From contig CAZEZP010000025.1 of NCBI GenBank assembly GCA_964516435.1, positions 1 to 64,000 of the forward strand: DNA of 64,000 nucleotides, written 5' to 3'. This document shows positions 1 to 8,842 of the stretch, in pieces. Origin of the DNA: HGW-17 sp964516435. GTDB taxonomy: Bacteria > Myxococcota_A > Polyangia > HGW-17. The notes beneath the pieces are model-generated. The model saw only the letters and a list, made by a program, of their open reading frames with translations. It searched no databases and was not told the DNA's origin. The first letter of the stretch is position 1. Every line of letters begins with the position of its first letter. The translations under genes and the position numbers were made by a program.

Positions 1-1
1 G

Positions 2-139
2 ACGCACAAGAAGGATTTCCACGGCCGCCGCGGCCTGCTGATGCTGGTGGGACGCCGCCGCCGCCTGCTCGACTACCTGAAGCGCAGCAGCCTGGAGCGC
101 TACTCCCGCCTCATCAACGAACTGGGCCTGCGCCGCTAG
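2..139 (+). CDS. rpsO: 30S ribosomal protein S15, C-terminal end (cut by window edge)
   Basis: The last 46 codons of S15, the small-subunit protein that binds the central domain of 16S rRNA early in assembly. The sequence reads THKKDFHGRRGLLMLVGRRR, then LLDYL, and ends INELGLRR, which is the conserved S15 C-terminus. The start lies outside the window. In many bacteria rpsO is followed by pnp; here the next gene is on the opposite strand and ends 25 bases away, so that linkage is broken. No terminator hairpin is visible in the short gap between the two converging genes. Confidence 0.95.
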   Translation, partial: THKKDFHGRRGLLMLVGRRRRLLDYLKRSSLERYSRLINELGLRR

Positions 140-164
140 GGTTTCGACGGCCCCGGTTTCCAGA

Positions 165-3100
165 TCATTCCCCCGTGCGCTGCAGCAGGAGTCTCGCCTG
201 CCGCACGCCATCGCGGTAACCGATGGATTGTGCCAAATCCAGGGCGGCCTGCGCCCAATCTCCCGCATTCGGGGAGAATTGCGCCAGGAGCAGTTTGGCT
301 TCCACCAGCGCATGCCGGTCTCCGATGATGCGCAGGGCGGCCACGGCACGCAGGGCGGCTTCGGCTGCGCCGGCGGCATCCCGGTTTCCCAGGCAGATGC
401 GGCTTTCCAGTTCATGCAGCCTCGCCTGGGCGACGATGCTGCCGGCTTCCTCGGCGCGTTTCAGCGAATCTCGGACCGTCTCCAGCGCCAATGGATGCCA
501 GCCGAGCCTGAACTGGCAGGTGGCGAGAAGCAGTTCCAATTCCCAGAGGAGCCACGAACCTGTATTGCGCAACTTGCGGATGCCGTCGTCCAGATAGATG
601 GCGCCCTCGTGAAAGCACTCCGTTCTCAGGGCTGCTTTTCCGAAATCGAAATGCACCCGGTGCAGCAGTTTCGGATCATCGAAGTTCTCGGCCGCACGCA
701 GGGCTTCCCGCGAACGGCTCATGGCCGCGTCCGGGTCGGTTTCCAGCAGGCAGCGGGCCATGCTGCTGTTGAGCCAGACCCATTCTTCCTCCTGCCGGCC
801 GCAGTGTTTCAGCGCCCTTTGCAGCAATTCCACGGCCGTGTGGAAATCCCCCAGGAACCGGTGCATTTCGGCGGCCTGCAGATGAACACGCAAAAGACGC
901 CGGCGCCGGGTTTCCCACCCTTCCTCTCCCATCAGCGCGATGAAGCGGGAAAGGCAGTAGGCGCAGGCGGCATCGTCATGCATGGATTCGGCCACGATGG
1001 CGCAGGCTTCATAGAGTTCGGCCGTTTCAGCATCGCTTTCGGCGCCGTCGGAATGGAAGGCGAGAATCCGTGGATCCGTGCCCGCCGCGCGCAGGTGCTC
1101 GAGCAGGAGCAGTTTCATCTGCCGCCGCAGGGCTGGAAGCATCTCGGAGAGCACCACGGAGCGGATTTCCGCCGAGGCGATCCGCAAGCCATCGTTTTCC
1201 AGTTCCAGAAAACCCCTTTCCAGGAGGCAGGGAATGGACTTGCAGGACGCCTCTTCCAGGAAGCCCGAATCCCGCACGAACGACGCTGGCATCTGTCCGC
1301 CGTGAATCGCGACCCAGGCGAGTAGCCGGCGCTGCGCGGGCGGCAGGATGGCGCAGCGGCGGCGCAGGATCTCCAGCCATCCCATGTCGTTGAAGAATGC
1401 GTCTTCCTCCAGTACCCGGACGCCATGGACGAGATGGGCGGGAATGCCGCCGGAACGCTCGAGTAGCGCATGCATGCGCGAATCCATCCTGCCCTGCCGC
1501 GCCTGCATGAGGAAATGCCGCGCATCCTCGGATTTCAGGGGAGCCAACTCCATGGACACGACCCGGTCGGCGAGGTCGGGATCGGGAGACAGCCGGGATA
1601 CCGTCCCCGTCACGATGACGCGCACGTTGCCGTCCGAGATGGCGACGATCCGGCGGATGACGTTCTGGCTCATGGCATCGAAATCATCGAAATCATCGAA
1701 AAACAGGATGCAACCATGTTCCCGGGCCGCCATGCAGACGGCCTGCGCCAGCGAATCGGCCAGTTCGCGGCGCAGGACGGGAACGCCGGCCTGGTGGGGA
1801 TAGGGCGTCCCAAAGAGGAGGAGGTGAAGAGCGTGAAGGATCGGCCCCTGCAGATTCAGGCGCGCGCAGACCGCATCCACCTGGGATGGCATGCAGTCTT
1901 CCGGTAGCAGGACCATGCCGCGCCACAGCCGGAGAATGGGCTGCCAGGACAGGATCTTCCCCTCAGGGGCCGGAATCGTTTTATGTATCGTCCATGCCAT
2001 GCCGAGCGAGAAAAGGAACTGCCGGACCAGTTCCGTCTTGCCGATGCCGGCCGGGCCCGTGATCTCCATGCAGATTCGATGTCCGCCCAGAAAATCCTGC
2101 AGGGCGGACAATTCCTGCTGCCGGTTCACGAAGAGCAGGGCGCTTACGGCGGCATTCGCGGACGGAACCCTCGCCGCATTTTCAGGAGAAGGCGTGACTT
2201 CGGTATGGGAGTGCTCGGTGGTGGTTTCCACCGGATTGCAGTTCATCGTGCTGGCCTTCTGTCCGCTCATGTGCATCCAGGGATTGGTGCTCACGAGCAG
2301 ATCGGGATCCGTCATGCTCTTGACTTCGAATACCGTATCCAGGGGAATTCCGCAGCATGCCTCGTCGAAGACGCCGAAAAACTCCATGGCGCGCCCGAAA
2401 CGCTCGAGCGGCCGCTTGCTCAGGCAGCGCATGATCACGTATTCCAGCGGCTTCGGGATGTCGGGATTGAACTGCGAAATGGGAATGGGATCCTGCAGCA
2501 GGTGGTAGGCCACCACTTCCGGAATCTGGTTTCCCACGATGGGAAAATTGCCGCACAGGCACTTGTATACGATGACACCGAGCGAATAGATGTCCGACAG
2601 GTGGGTCACCTGGAAATTCTGCGCCAGCGCCTGCTCGGGGCTCATGTAGACCGGGGTTCCGAGAATGGCGCCGGTGGACGTCAGTTCGTGCACCTCCCCG
2701 TTTCCGGAAACCTTGGCGATTCCGAAATCCAGGAGCTTCAACTGGATATCGGGTTCCTGTCCCACGAGGAACAGGTTGCCGGGCTTGAGATCGCGATGCA
2801 CGATCCCCTGCAGGTGGATGGCGTCCAGCGCCTCGCACAACTGCCGCGTGAAACGGAGGATTTCCCCCAGGGTCAGGCTTCCGCGGTGCATGCGCGCCGC
2901 CAGCGTTTCTCCCTCGAGGTATTCCATGATGTAGTAAAGGCGGCCATCCGTTAATTGTCCGTAATCGAAAATTCGGACCAGGCAGGGATGATGGATCCGC
3001 GAGAGAACGTCCGTCTCCATCTTGAACCGCTCCACCATGTGAGCGTCGGCGGACATTTCCCAACTCATCAGTTTCATGGCGAAAATGGCGTCATCGGATA

Positions 3101-3194
3101 TCCGCCGCACCCGATACACCGCGCTCATGGCGCCCATGCCCAGTTTTTTCTGGATCAGGTAATCGCGGATATACGTGCCTTCGAGGTCCGTCAT
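165..3194 (-). CDS. Ser/Thr protein kinase fused to AAA-type ATPase and helical-repeat region
   Basis: A 1009-residue regulatory kinase. The Hanks-type kinase domain covers about residues 8-275: glycine loop LGMGAMSAVY, Lys41 (AMKLM), catalytic HRDLKPGN at 133-140, DFG at 156-158 and GTPVYMSPEQ. A P-loop (GPAGIGKT, 380-387) and an acidic FFDDFDDFD stretch follow, as in STAND/AAA signalling ATPases. The C-terminal third is Ala/Leu-rich and TPR-like. The start is placed at the ATG in front of TDLEGTY because AGAAGG lies about eight bases upstream; an ATG 12 codons earlier lacks such a site. There is no signal peptide or membrane segment, so it should be cytoplasmic. The architecture is common in Myxococcota. 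The substrate is unknown and no partner is adjacent. Confidence 0.88.
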   Translation of the reverse strand: MTDLEGTYIRDYLIQKKLGMGAMSAVYRVRRISDDAIFAMKLMSWEMSADAHMVERFKMETDVLSRIHHPCLVRIFDYGQLTDGRLYYIMEYLEGETLAARMHRGSLTLGEILRFTRQLCEALDAIHLQGIVHRDLKPGNLFLVGQEPDIQLKLLDFGIAKVSGNGEVHELTSTGAILGTPVYMSPEQALAQNFQVTHLSDIYSLGVIVYKCLCGNFPIVGNQIPEVVAYHLLQDPIPISQFNPDIPKPLEYVIMRCLSKRPLERFGRAMEFFGVFDEACCGIPLDTVFEVKSMTDPDLLVSTNPWMHMSGQKASTMNCNPVETTTEHSHTEVTPSPENAARVPSANAAVSALLFVNRQQELSALQDFLGGHRICMEITGPAGIGKTELVRQFLFSLGMAWTIHKTIPAPEGKILSWQPILRLWRGMVLLPEDCMPSQVDAVCARLNLQGPILHALHLLLFGTPYPHQAGVPVLRRELADSLAQAVCMAAREHGCILFFDDFDDFDAMSQNVIRRIVAISDGNVRVIVTGTVSRLSPDPDLADRVVSMELAPLKSEDARHFLMQARQGRMDSRMHALLERSGGIPAHLVHGVRVLEEDAFFNDMGWLEILRRRCAILPPAQRRLLAWVAIHGGQMPASFVRDSGFLEEASCKSIPCLLERGFLELENDGLRIASAEIRSVVLSEMLPALRRQMKLLLLEHLRAAGTDPRILAFHSDGAESDAETAELYEACAIVAESMHDDAACAYCLSRFIALMGEEGWETRRRRLLRVHLQAAEMHRFLGDFHTAVELLQRALKHCGRQEEEWVWLNSSMARCLLETDPDAAMSRSREALRAAENFDDPKLLHRVHFDFGKAALRTECFHEGAIYLDDGIRKLRNTGSWLLWELELLLATCQFRLGWHPLALETVRDSLKRAEEAGSIVAQARLHELESRICLGNRDAAGAAEAALRAVAALRIIGDRHALVEAKLLLAQFSPNAGDWAQAALDLAQSIGYRDGVRQARLLLQRTGE

Positions 3195-3257
3195 GAAAAA
3201 ACCTTCTGGACTCCGAACCGGAGGTCGCACCCAAAACTTTTTTCCAATGCGATTTCA

Positions 3258-3287
3258 GTTATACCGGAATGTGGAAGGCATCGTCAA
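3258..3287 (-). promoter_or_regulatory. Sigma-70-like promoter of the kinase gene
   Basis: Read on the minus strand: TTGACG (3287-3282), an 18-base spacer, TATAAC (3263-3258). The predicted transcript start is near 3251, giving a leader of about 57 bases before the kinase ATG. The surrounding DNA is visibly AT-rich compared with the flanking genes. Confidence 0.55.
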
Positions 3288-3327
3288 TTTGAAAATTTGT
3301 AAAAATTAAACGTCTAATAGTAAAAAA

Positions 3328-3951
3328 TCAGGGAGAGGGGCAGATTTCCCGCAGAATCCGCAGAAAATCCGGGCGCAGGCGGGAACCGGCATCGGTGTCG
3401 TCCTCTCCGGCGATCTCCGATGCCGCCAGAAACGAAAACAGGTAATGCCGCCATCGCCCCACGGCCACGAACGTGAAAAAGAAGGTGCCGGTCCCCGGAT
3501 GGCGCACCGGCCCGCCGAAGAGCATCAGAGGACGGCCGCAGGATTCGAAGGACGGATCCAGCAAAGGATGCCCTTCCGCCAGCCGGGCCGCGTGCGTGCG
3601 CAGAAACCGGGCCGCATCCGGCTCGGAAGCGAACGCGTAGCGCGTATCCACCACCCACCACGTACGCTCTCCGGAAAGCGCCCGGAAGGCCGCCATGCGG
3701 GCGCGCAGTCCATGATGCCGGCCGAATTCCGCGTACAGGGGGAATTGCTCGGGAGCATCGAACACGCCCTGCAGCGACCAGCCTTCCGGAAGTTTGCCGG
3801 GAATCGCCAGCCAGGAGACATCCGCCGTGCGGGAAGGCGCCGGTTCGGAAGCCGATGGCCGCGAGCGGGAAGAGGGCCTGGTACAAGAAAAACAGGCACT
3901 CATCGCCACCAGCAATGCGAAAAAGGCCTTGAACACAGAAGAGGGGCGCAT
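3328..3951 (-). CDS. Lipoprotein of unknown function
   Basis: A 207-residue protein with a lipoprotein signal peptide: a basic start (MRPSSVFK), a hydrophobic stretch, then lipobox-like ACFSC with the acylated Cys near residue 22. The mature part is rich in aromatics (FFFTFVAVGRWRHYLFSF) and has no motif I recognise. The phrase LPEGWSLQGVFDAPEQFPLY is faintly reminiscent of DUF6599-type lipoproteins, but I cannot claim it. Its ATG begins one base after the upstream permease stop codon, so translation is probably coupled. It is the last gene of a leftward operon with three other lipoproteins and the permease, which suggests an envelope role linked to that transporter. Confidence 0.72.
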   Translation of the reverse strand: MRPSSVFKAFFALLVAMSACFSCTRPSSRSRPSASEPAPSRTADVSWLAIPGKLPEGWSLQGVFDAPEQFPLYAEFGRHHGLRARMAAFRALSGERTWWVVDTRYAFASEPDAARFLRTHAARLAEGHPLLDPSFESCGRPLMLFGGPVRHPGTGTFFFTFVAVGRWRHYLFSFLAASEIAGEDDTDAGSRLRPDFLRILREICPSP

Positions 3952-3952
3952 G

Positions 3953-5626
3953 TCAATGTCCGAAATCCGCATCGCTCGACGGCGTGGTCTGATGGCTGCA
4001 GCGGGCCCAGATTCCCAGCAGGAAGATGAAGAACGCGCACAAAAGATAGCCCACGGCCCATTGCCATCCCGTGGCCCAGCCGATGACGTAGCGGCCTCCC
4101 GACGGCGTGAGGGTGCCAGCGTGCGCAAAGCCGAAAAAGGCGGCGAGCGCCCCCACCAGGGCCCAGATGGCCGCCGCCGGAAACTGCCGCTCGATCAGAT
4201 GCACCGACATCGCGGACCACACCAGACAGGCGATCATGAAACCCTGCGAGATGGCCGTGATGCCATGCAGGTGGATGCCGGCGGCGGCGAATGGCCGGGC
4301 ATCGCCGAGCAGTTGCTGGGCGAAATCGGGATTCTGCGCCGCAATGCCGGCTGCCGTGGCGGTACCGGTGAGCACCAGGACGCCGAACGCCGCGATGGCG
4401 GGAAACAGCCCCATGGCGGCGGCGGGTGCATGATGGCGGGGAACGGCCGAAAACGCCTGCGCCGTGATGATGATGCCGATCCACAGCACGATGGCCATGC
4501 CGGCTTCCACCGGTATGAGGGCCGCCATGAGGGAGGAGAGGCCCGAAAGCGCCACCAGCGTGAAAAACACGCCATTGAGAACGGAATAGCCCGAATGGGC
4601 GCCCAGCGCCTTCCATCCGGGATGCCCGATATAGATGGTCGTGGGATAGCAGGAGCCGAACAGGGCCGCAACCATGGACCCCAGCCCGTTGACGGCCAGG
4701 GACGGCAGGGTGGGATAGGCATCGCCGGCGGCTTCCGCACTTTCGATGTTCTGCAGGGAGCCGAGCACGTTGAACAGGCCCATGGGCAGCATGACGGGAA
4801 CCAGGAATTCCCGGGTCATGGGAGACGTCAGCCCCGCCCACAGATCGCCGAGCACCGGGATGGGCGGGTGGAATCCCACGTGGGCGGCGGCCGCCGGCAG
4901 GGCCGCGGCAGAAACGGGCGAAGAGGGATCTCCCAGCGCGTGCAGCACCCAGGCGCCGACGGTGCCGAGCCCCACCGCGAGCGCGCCGCCGGGAATGCGG
5001 CCGGGCAGGCGCAGGCGGGCGAAATACGTGACCAGGATGATGCCCAGCGGCACGAAGGCCACCAGCGGCTTCTCGAAGGTCTGGATGGCGAAATCCATGG
5101 AAATGAAGGCAATCGCGATGCCCGAAAGCGTGGAAAGCAGGGCGGCGCGCGGCGTAGCGCGGCGGATGCGCTCGGCCACGAATGAACCCGCGAACTCGAT
5201 GATTCCCGACACGAGGCAGGCCGCCAGCCCCACACGCCAGGCCGTGAGCGCCGCATCTTCCGGGCTTGCGCCATTCTTCTGCGCTGCCAGTTTGACGGGC
5301 AGCATCACCAGGAACACGTAGGCGAACATCGACACGGTGTTGATGCCGTACGGCAGCGCCGTGACATCGCGCCGCCCAGTGAGCGCCGAGAGTTTCTGCG
5401 CCTGCCAGGCATAGAAGAGGTTGCCCACCAGCAGGGAGAGCGCCGCTCCCGGCAGCATGCGTTCCACGATGAGATCCACCGGGAATCCCAGCACGGCCGT
5501 CCCGAGACCCAGGATCAGCAGATACTGGATGAGATTGTCCAGGGCCAGTCCGAAGAATCCATCCAGATCCCCCGGTGTCCACAGAGACTGGGCTTTTTCG
5601 GGAAACAGTGCGTTCTTCCAGTTCAT
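3953..5626 (-). CDS. NCS2-like (xanthine/uracil/AzgA-type) permease
   Basis: A 557-residue polytopic membrane protein with about 12-14 hydrophobic segments and no signal peptide. The N-terminal part (FFGLALDNLIQYLLILGLG) and the later TALPYGINTVSMFAYVF segment resemble uncharacterised members annotated as AGZA/NCS2 purine permeases. The central loop with SAEAAGDAYPTLPSLAVNGL and GHPGWKALGAHSGYSVLNG fits that superfamily. The substrate cannot be told from sequence. It lies between lipoprotein genes: 14 bases after the upstream one, and one base before the downstream one. No clear Shine-Dalgarno is seen, again pointing to coupling. An alternative is another APC-fold transporter. Confidence 0.68.
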   Translation of the reverse strand: MNWKNALFPEKAQSLWTPGDLDGFFGLALDNLIQYLLILGLGTAVLGFPVDLIVERMLPGAALSLLVGNLFYAWQAQKLSALTGRRDVTALPYGINTVSMFAYVFLVMLPVKLAAQKNGASPEDAALTAWRVGLAACLVSGIIEFAGSFVAERIRRATPRAALLSTLSGIAIAFISMDFAIQTFEKPLVAFVPLGIILVTYFARLRLPGRIPGGALAVGLGTVGAWVLHALGDPSSPVSAAALPAAAAHVGFHPPIPVLGDLWAGLTSPMTREFLVPVMLPMGLFNVLGSLQNIESAEAAGDAYPTLPSLAVNGLGSMVAALFGSCYPTTIYIGHPGWKALGAHSGYSVLNGVFFTLVALSGLSSLMAALIPVEAGMAIVLWIGIIITAQAFSAVPRHHAPAAAMGLFPAIAAFGVLVLTGTATAAGIAAQNPDFAQQLLGDARPFAAAGIHLHGITAISQGFMIACLVWSAMSVHLIERQFPAAAIWALVGALAAFFGFAHAGTLTPSGGRYVIGWATGWQWAVGYLLCAFFIFLLGIWARCSHQTTPSSDADFGH

Positions 5627-5640
5627 GACGAACCATGCTT

Positions 5641-6099
5641 TCAGGGAGAAGGCGGTTGGGCTTCCATGGTGGAAATGGGCGGCGGAGCTGCCACGAAGGG
5701 CGTTCCCGCCGGCAACCGCGCGGGATCCTTCAGTTCCGTGATCGGCGGTGGGGCGACGAGCGGCCGCGAAGAAACGGAATCCACTTTTTCACCCGGAATT
5801 TCCCGCGGGCTCTTCACGGGCACGTAGGTGGCCGTAGGACCCCAGGACGCGTTTCCGGGCGAAACGGCCGGCTCCATGGAGGATTCCGCGCCTCCGGCTT
5901 CCACGGAAGGAGAGTACGAAGCCATACCCATTTCCGCGGAGCCGGGTGCTGCTTCCACTGGAAGTTCGGCCTGCGGTGCCTGTGGAATCTTCGGAGGTTC
6001 GTCGAACTCCTTCGAGGGCTTCCGGGCGCAGGCTCCCGACAAGCCCAGGATTGCCAGCAGGATCACGACACGCCGGAGTGCGACTCGAAGTATTTGCAT
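5641..6099 (-). CDS. Small Pro-rich lipoprotein
   Basis: A 152-residue protein with a lipoprotein signal peptide (MQILRVALRRVVILLAI...LSGAC, Cys near residue 24). The mature part is dominated by Pro, Ala, Glu and Ser and looks disordered, for example a linker reaching from the outer membrane. No fold or family is recognisable. It sits eight bases downstream of a 314-residue lipoprotein gene and 14 bases upstream of the permease, inside a five-gene leftward operon. Confidence 0.72.
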   Translation of the reverse strand: MQILRVALRRVVILLAILGLSGACARKPSKEFDEPPKIPQAPQAELPVEAAPGSAEMGMASYSPSVEAGGAESSMEPAVSPGNASWGPTATYVPVKSPREIPGEKVDSVSSRPLVAPPPITELKDPARLPAGTPFVAAPPPISTMEAQPPSP

Positions 6100-6107
6100 C
6101 TATGCCC

Positions 6108-7052
6108 TCATTTCAGGATGACCGTGCCCATGGGCTGCACGTTTTCGAGGGTGTTTTCCGGAGAAACCACCACGGCCGTGGACTGCGAATCCTCCACGGA
6201 AAGCACCACGAACTGCGCCAGATACTTGTACGAATCGGTGCCCACCACCCGCACCACGTAGCCCACCAGGCCGGGCTTCACCTGGTCCCGGCTGCCGGCG
6301 TTGAAGGTGAAGCGACGCCCGGAGACCTCGGTTATCTGCAACTTGTTGTTGGCGGACAGTTCGTCGAACTTGCCCACGAAATCCATCTGCACCTGCCGGG
6401 CGAGCTTGTCCACGTCGGCCTTCTCCAGCGTGATGATGCCCTGCTTGGCATTCATCCGGAAGCGAACCTTGTACACGAAGCTCAAGACCACCTGGTTCTG
6501 CAACTGGGCTCGGAACTCGTCCTCCTGGTTGTCATGCTCGTAGGCGGTGTTGACGAGCCGCATCTCCACTTCCACCGTTCCCGAACCGCCGGAAAACCGG
6601 TAGTTCACGACGTGCCCGACGAGCACGCCATCCACGTCCCGGAAAACGGCCAGATACCGGATGGAAGCCGGATTCTTCGGGTCGGCCGGGAAAATGACCC
6701 GATCCTTCGAGTTGCGCACCGCCAGCGGAAGGATGCCGCCCGGCGCCTTCTCGGCCGTCTTCTTCTGCGCGTCCAGCCATTCGAAACGCCGGATGGGCGT
6801 CAGGTATGCCGGCAACTGTTCGGAAATCGCGGCCGCCACGGGCGCGCCGGGGCCATCCGTGGCATCGTGTACGCCCACGAAGCCGATGCGGTAGAGTTTC
6901 GACGATGGCGTGATGCCGGAAGACAGTTCCACGATGGGCATGATGGGAGGAGTCGCCGGCACGGTGGGCGTGACGAAAGTCACCGGATTGCAGGCAACCG
7001 CCGAAAACAGCCAGAAAGCCATGAAAATGAAAGGGATTCGCAGGCTTCGCAT
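6108..7052 (-). CDS. Lipoprotein with CsgG/LpoB/FlgT-like features
   Basis: A 314-residue protein. The ATG of MRSLRIPFIF overlaps the upstream stop codon by one base (TGATG), so translational coupling decides the start. The signal peptide ends in SAVAC, a lipobox, at about residue 21. The mature part begins with a Rossmann-like strand (LYRIGFVGVHDAT) followed by a helix ending in AYLTPIRRFEWLDA, as in CsgG/LpoB-type periplasmic proteins. Its C-terminus (RRFTFNAGSRDQVKPGLVGY) resembles the beta-barrel ends of FlgT-like proteins. These likenesses are by eye and weak. It is co-transcribed with three other lipoproteins and the permease. Confidence 0.7.
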   Translation of the reverse strand: MRSLRIPFIFMAFWLFSAVACNPVTFVTPTVPATPPIMPIVELSSGITPSSKLYRIGFVGVHDATDGPGAPVAAAISEQLPAYLTPIRRFEWLDAQKKTAEKAPGGILPLAVRNSKDRVIFPADPKNPASIRYLAVFRDVDGVLVGHVVNYRFSGGSGTVEVEMRLVNTAYEHDNQEDEFRAQLQNQVVLSFVYKVRFRMNAKQGIITLEKADVDKLARQVQMDFVGKFDELSANNKLQITEVSGRRFTFNAGSRDQVKPGLVGYVVRVVGTDSYKYLAQFVVLSVEDSQSTAVVVSPENTLENVQPMGTVILK

Positions 7053-8005
7053 CAATTCACCTTCTTCATGCGCAGGGGCGGATTCTTGCGGCGCAGGAAC
7101 TCCAGTTGCTCCTCCACGTAGGCGGCCGCCGCGCCCGTGGCGGTGTTGCGGGCTTCTTCCAGGTGCTCTGCAGCCAGGTCGGCCTCTCCCGCCTCCATGT
7201 GCATGTAGCCGCACCAGATGTGGGCGGCGGCGCGGAACTGGCGGTCCACGTCATCGAGCTTGAGGCATTTCTCCCGGGCCGCGCCCGTTTTCATGGCGAT
7301 GTCGTACATCAGGCGGTAGGTGAACAGTTCGGATTTCTGGAATCCCAGCCGCTGCATGGCCTTGAGTTCGAGCGTCAGGCATTCGCGATCCACCTGCCCC
7401 ACCAGATTCTTCATCCACTGGATGTGGTCGTGAAACGGTTTCCACGAGCAGTTGGCGGGCGGCTGCGCCGTACGCTCGAAGGCAGAAAGCAGCGGGCGCA
7501 CGGAAAGAACCACCGCCAGCCCCAGCGAAAACGTGATGGCATGGAGGATCTTGCGGTCGGGCTCCCGCCGCAGGCGGGCATCGGCTTCCAGCAGCCTGGA
7601 GTAGAGCGCCTGGGCCCTTTCCAGGGTCTGGCGCACGTCGGTGAACACGTGGTCGAATTCCGCCTTGAGTTCTCCCCCGTATGCCTCGCTCTCGGAACGG
7701 GAAGGCCCCAGGGCGACCCACTGGTACACCTCGTCGGTCTTTTCCAGTTGGCGGGCCGTGGCGGGGCGGATTTTCCATTCGGCCTCCTTCAGGCACACGT
7801 AGGGCTTCGGCTTGAGTTGTTCCTGGTGCGCCTGCGCCAGCGCGGCGTTGGTTTCGGTGATGAGGGTGTTGAGTTCCTCGACGGTCAGTTCGTTTTCCGC
7901 CATCTTGAGCGCGTGCAGGCGGCGCGGGGGATCGTTGTACTGTCCGCGAAGGTTTTCCCCGCAGGACAGCAGAAACGGCAGCAGGATGAAAACGAGGCGG
8001 CGCAT
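7052..8005 (-). CDS. Lipoprotein with alpha-helical repeat-like body
   Basis: A 317-residue protein and the first gene of the leftward operon. The start at MRRLVFILLPFLLSCGEN is supported by AGGAG eight bases upstream; the open frame runs further back but without a signal peptide. LLSC is the lipobox, with Cys at about residue 15. The mature chain is mostly helical, with long Leu/Ala/Glu-rich runs such as ELTVEELNTLITETNAALAQ and a TPR-like C-terminal pair of helices (AAHIWCGYMHMEAGEADLAA). Family unknown. The stop overlaps the next ATG by one base. Confidence 0.72.
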   Translation of the reverse strand: MRRLVFILLPFLLSCGENLRGQYNDPPRRLHALKMAENELTVEELNTLITETNAALAQAHQEQLKPKPYVCLKEAEWKIRPATARQLEKTDEVYQWVALGPSRSESEAYGGELKAEFDHVFTDVRQTLERAQALYSRLLEADARLRREPDRKILHAITFSLGLAVVLSVRPLLSAFERTAQPPANCSWKPFHDHIQWMKNLVGQVDRECLTLELKAMQRLGFQKSELFTYRLMYDIAMKTGAAREKCLKLDDVDRQFRAAAHIWCGYMHMEAGEADLAAEHLEEARNTATGAAAAYVEEQLEFLRRKNPPLRMKKVN

Positions 8006-8151
8006 GAAAACTCCTGTATGAACCCGGCCATTACGTCCGTCCGGATGGCCCAGCTTGTCAAAAAAAAGCGAAAAAGGCAAGTCTTTGGCGGTCTTTCCGA
8101 TGCGATGCACCATCCGCTGGCGGCGGTCTCGGCCACCGGCGTGGATCCAGC

Positions 8152-8180
8152 TTGATCGCCCGGGGCGGGAACGGTATATG
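8152..8180 (+). promoter_or_regulatory. Promoter of lipB; likely leaderless or near-leaderless start
   Basis: TTGATC (8152-8157), a 17-base spacer, TATATG (8175-8180). The expected start of transcription is at about 8187-8188, directly at the lipB ATG at 8189. The bases before the ATG (CTCCCCCA) contain no Shine-Dalgarno, as expected for a leaderless message. Confidence 0.45.
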
Positions 8181-8188
8181 CTCCCCCA

Positions 8189-8842
8189 ATGACCCGCATC
8201 CTCTGCACCTGGCTCGGCACGATTTCCTATGGACAAGCCATGGACGTCATGGAAGAAGCCTTCCGCCGCGTGGCCGCCGGGGGCGGCCCGGAACTGTTGC
8301 TACTGGAGCACGCGCCGGTCATCACCCTGGGACGGCATGCCGACGGGACGCACATCCGGGCGGATGCCGCCACGCTGGCCCGGCGGGGCGTCGAGGTGGT
8401 GGAGACTGGCCGCGGCGGCGATGTGACGTTCCACGGCCCCGGACAGTTGGTGGGTTATCCCGTGATGCCCGTGGGCCGCATGGTGCGCCGCCACGTGGAG
8501 CGCATCTTCGGCGCGCTGGAAGACATGCTGCGCCTGTCCGGCATCGCCTCGTCCTTCGAGGTCGAAAATCCCGGCCTGTGGGTTGGAAGCGACAAGATCG
8601 CCGCCGTGGGCATCGAAATCCGCGACGGCATCTCCCTGCACGGATTCTGCCTGAACGTGCGCCGGGAACACGAAGGATTCTCCTATATCGTGCCCTGCGG
8701 CATCTCCGACAGGGGCGTCGTGTACTGGTCCGACCTGCAGCCGCCGCCAACGGTGCTCGAAACCGCCCGTTTCTTCGCAGGTCATTTCGCCCGGCGCTGC
8801 AACCTCCCAGCGGTCTTCGACGACTCGTGGCCGGATGCGTGA
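8189..8842 (+). CDS. lipB: Octanoyl-[acyl-carrier protein]-protein N-octanoyltransferase (LipB)
   Basis: A 217-residue cytoplasmic enzyme that moves the octanoyl group from octanoyl-ACP to the lipoyl domain of 2-oxoacid dehydrogenases and the glycine cleavage H protein, the first step of de novo lipoate synthesis. Visible motifs are TLGRHADG, GRGGDVTFHGPGQLVGYP, the catalytic Lys136 in SDKIAAVGIE, and the catalytic Cys170 in IVPCGISDRGV, with the same Lys-Cys spacing as known LipB enzymes. Length is normal. No lipA lies nearby. Its stop region overlaps the possible first ATG of the SppA gene by eight bases. Confidence 0.95.
   Translation: MTRILCTWLGTISYGQAMDVMEEAFRRVAAGGGPELLLLEHAPVITLGRHADGTHIRADAATLARRGVEVVETGRGGDVTFHGPGQLVGYPVMPVGRMVRRHVERIFGALEDMLRLSGIASSFEVENPGLWVGSDKIAAVGIEIRDGISLHGFCLNVRREHEGFSYIVPCGISDRGVVYWSDLQPPPTVLETARFFAGHFARRCNLPAVFDDSWPDA

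Noticed and set aside
8056..8061. TTGACA on the minus strand as the -35 of the lipoprotein/permease operon.
   Set aside because: A perfect -35 hexamer, but no acceptable -10 at 16-18 bases; kept only as a hint.
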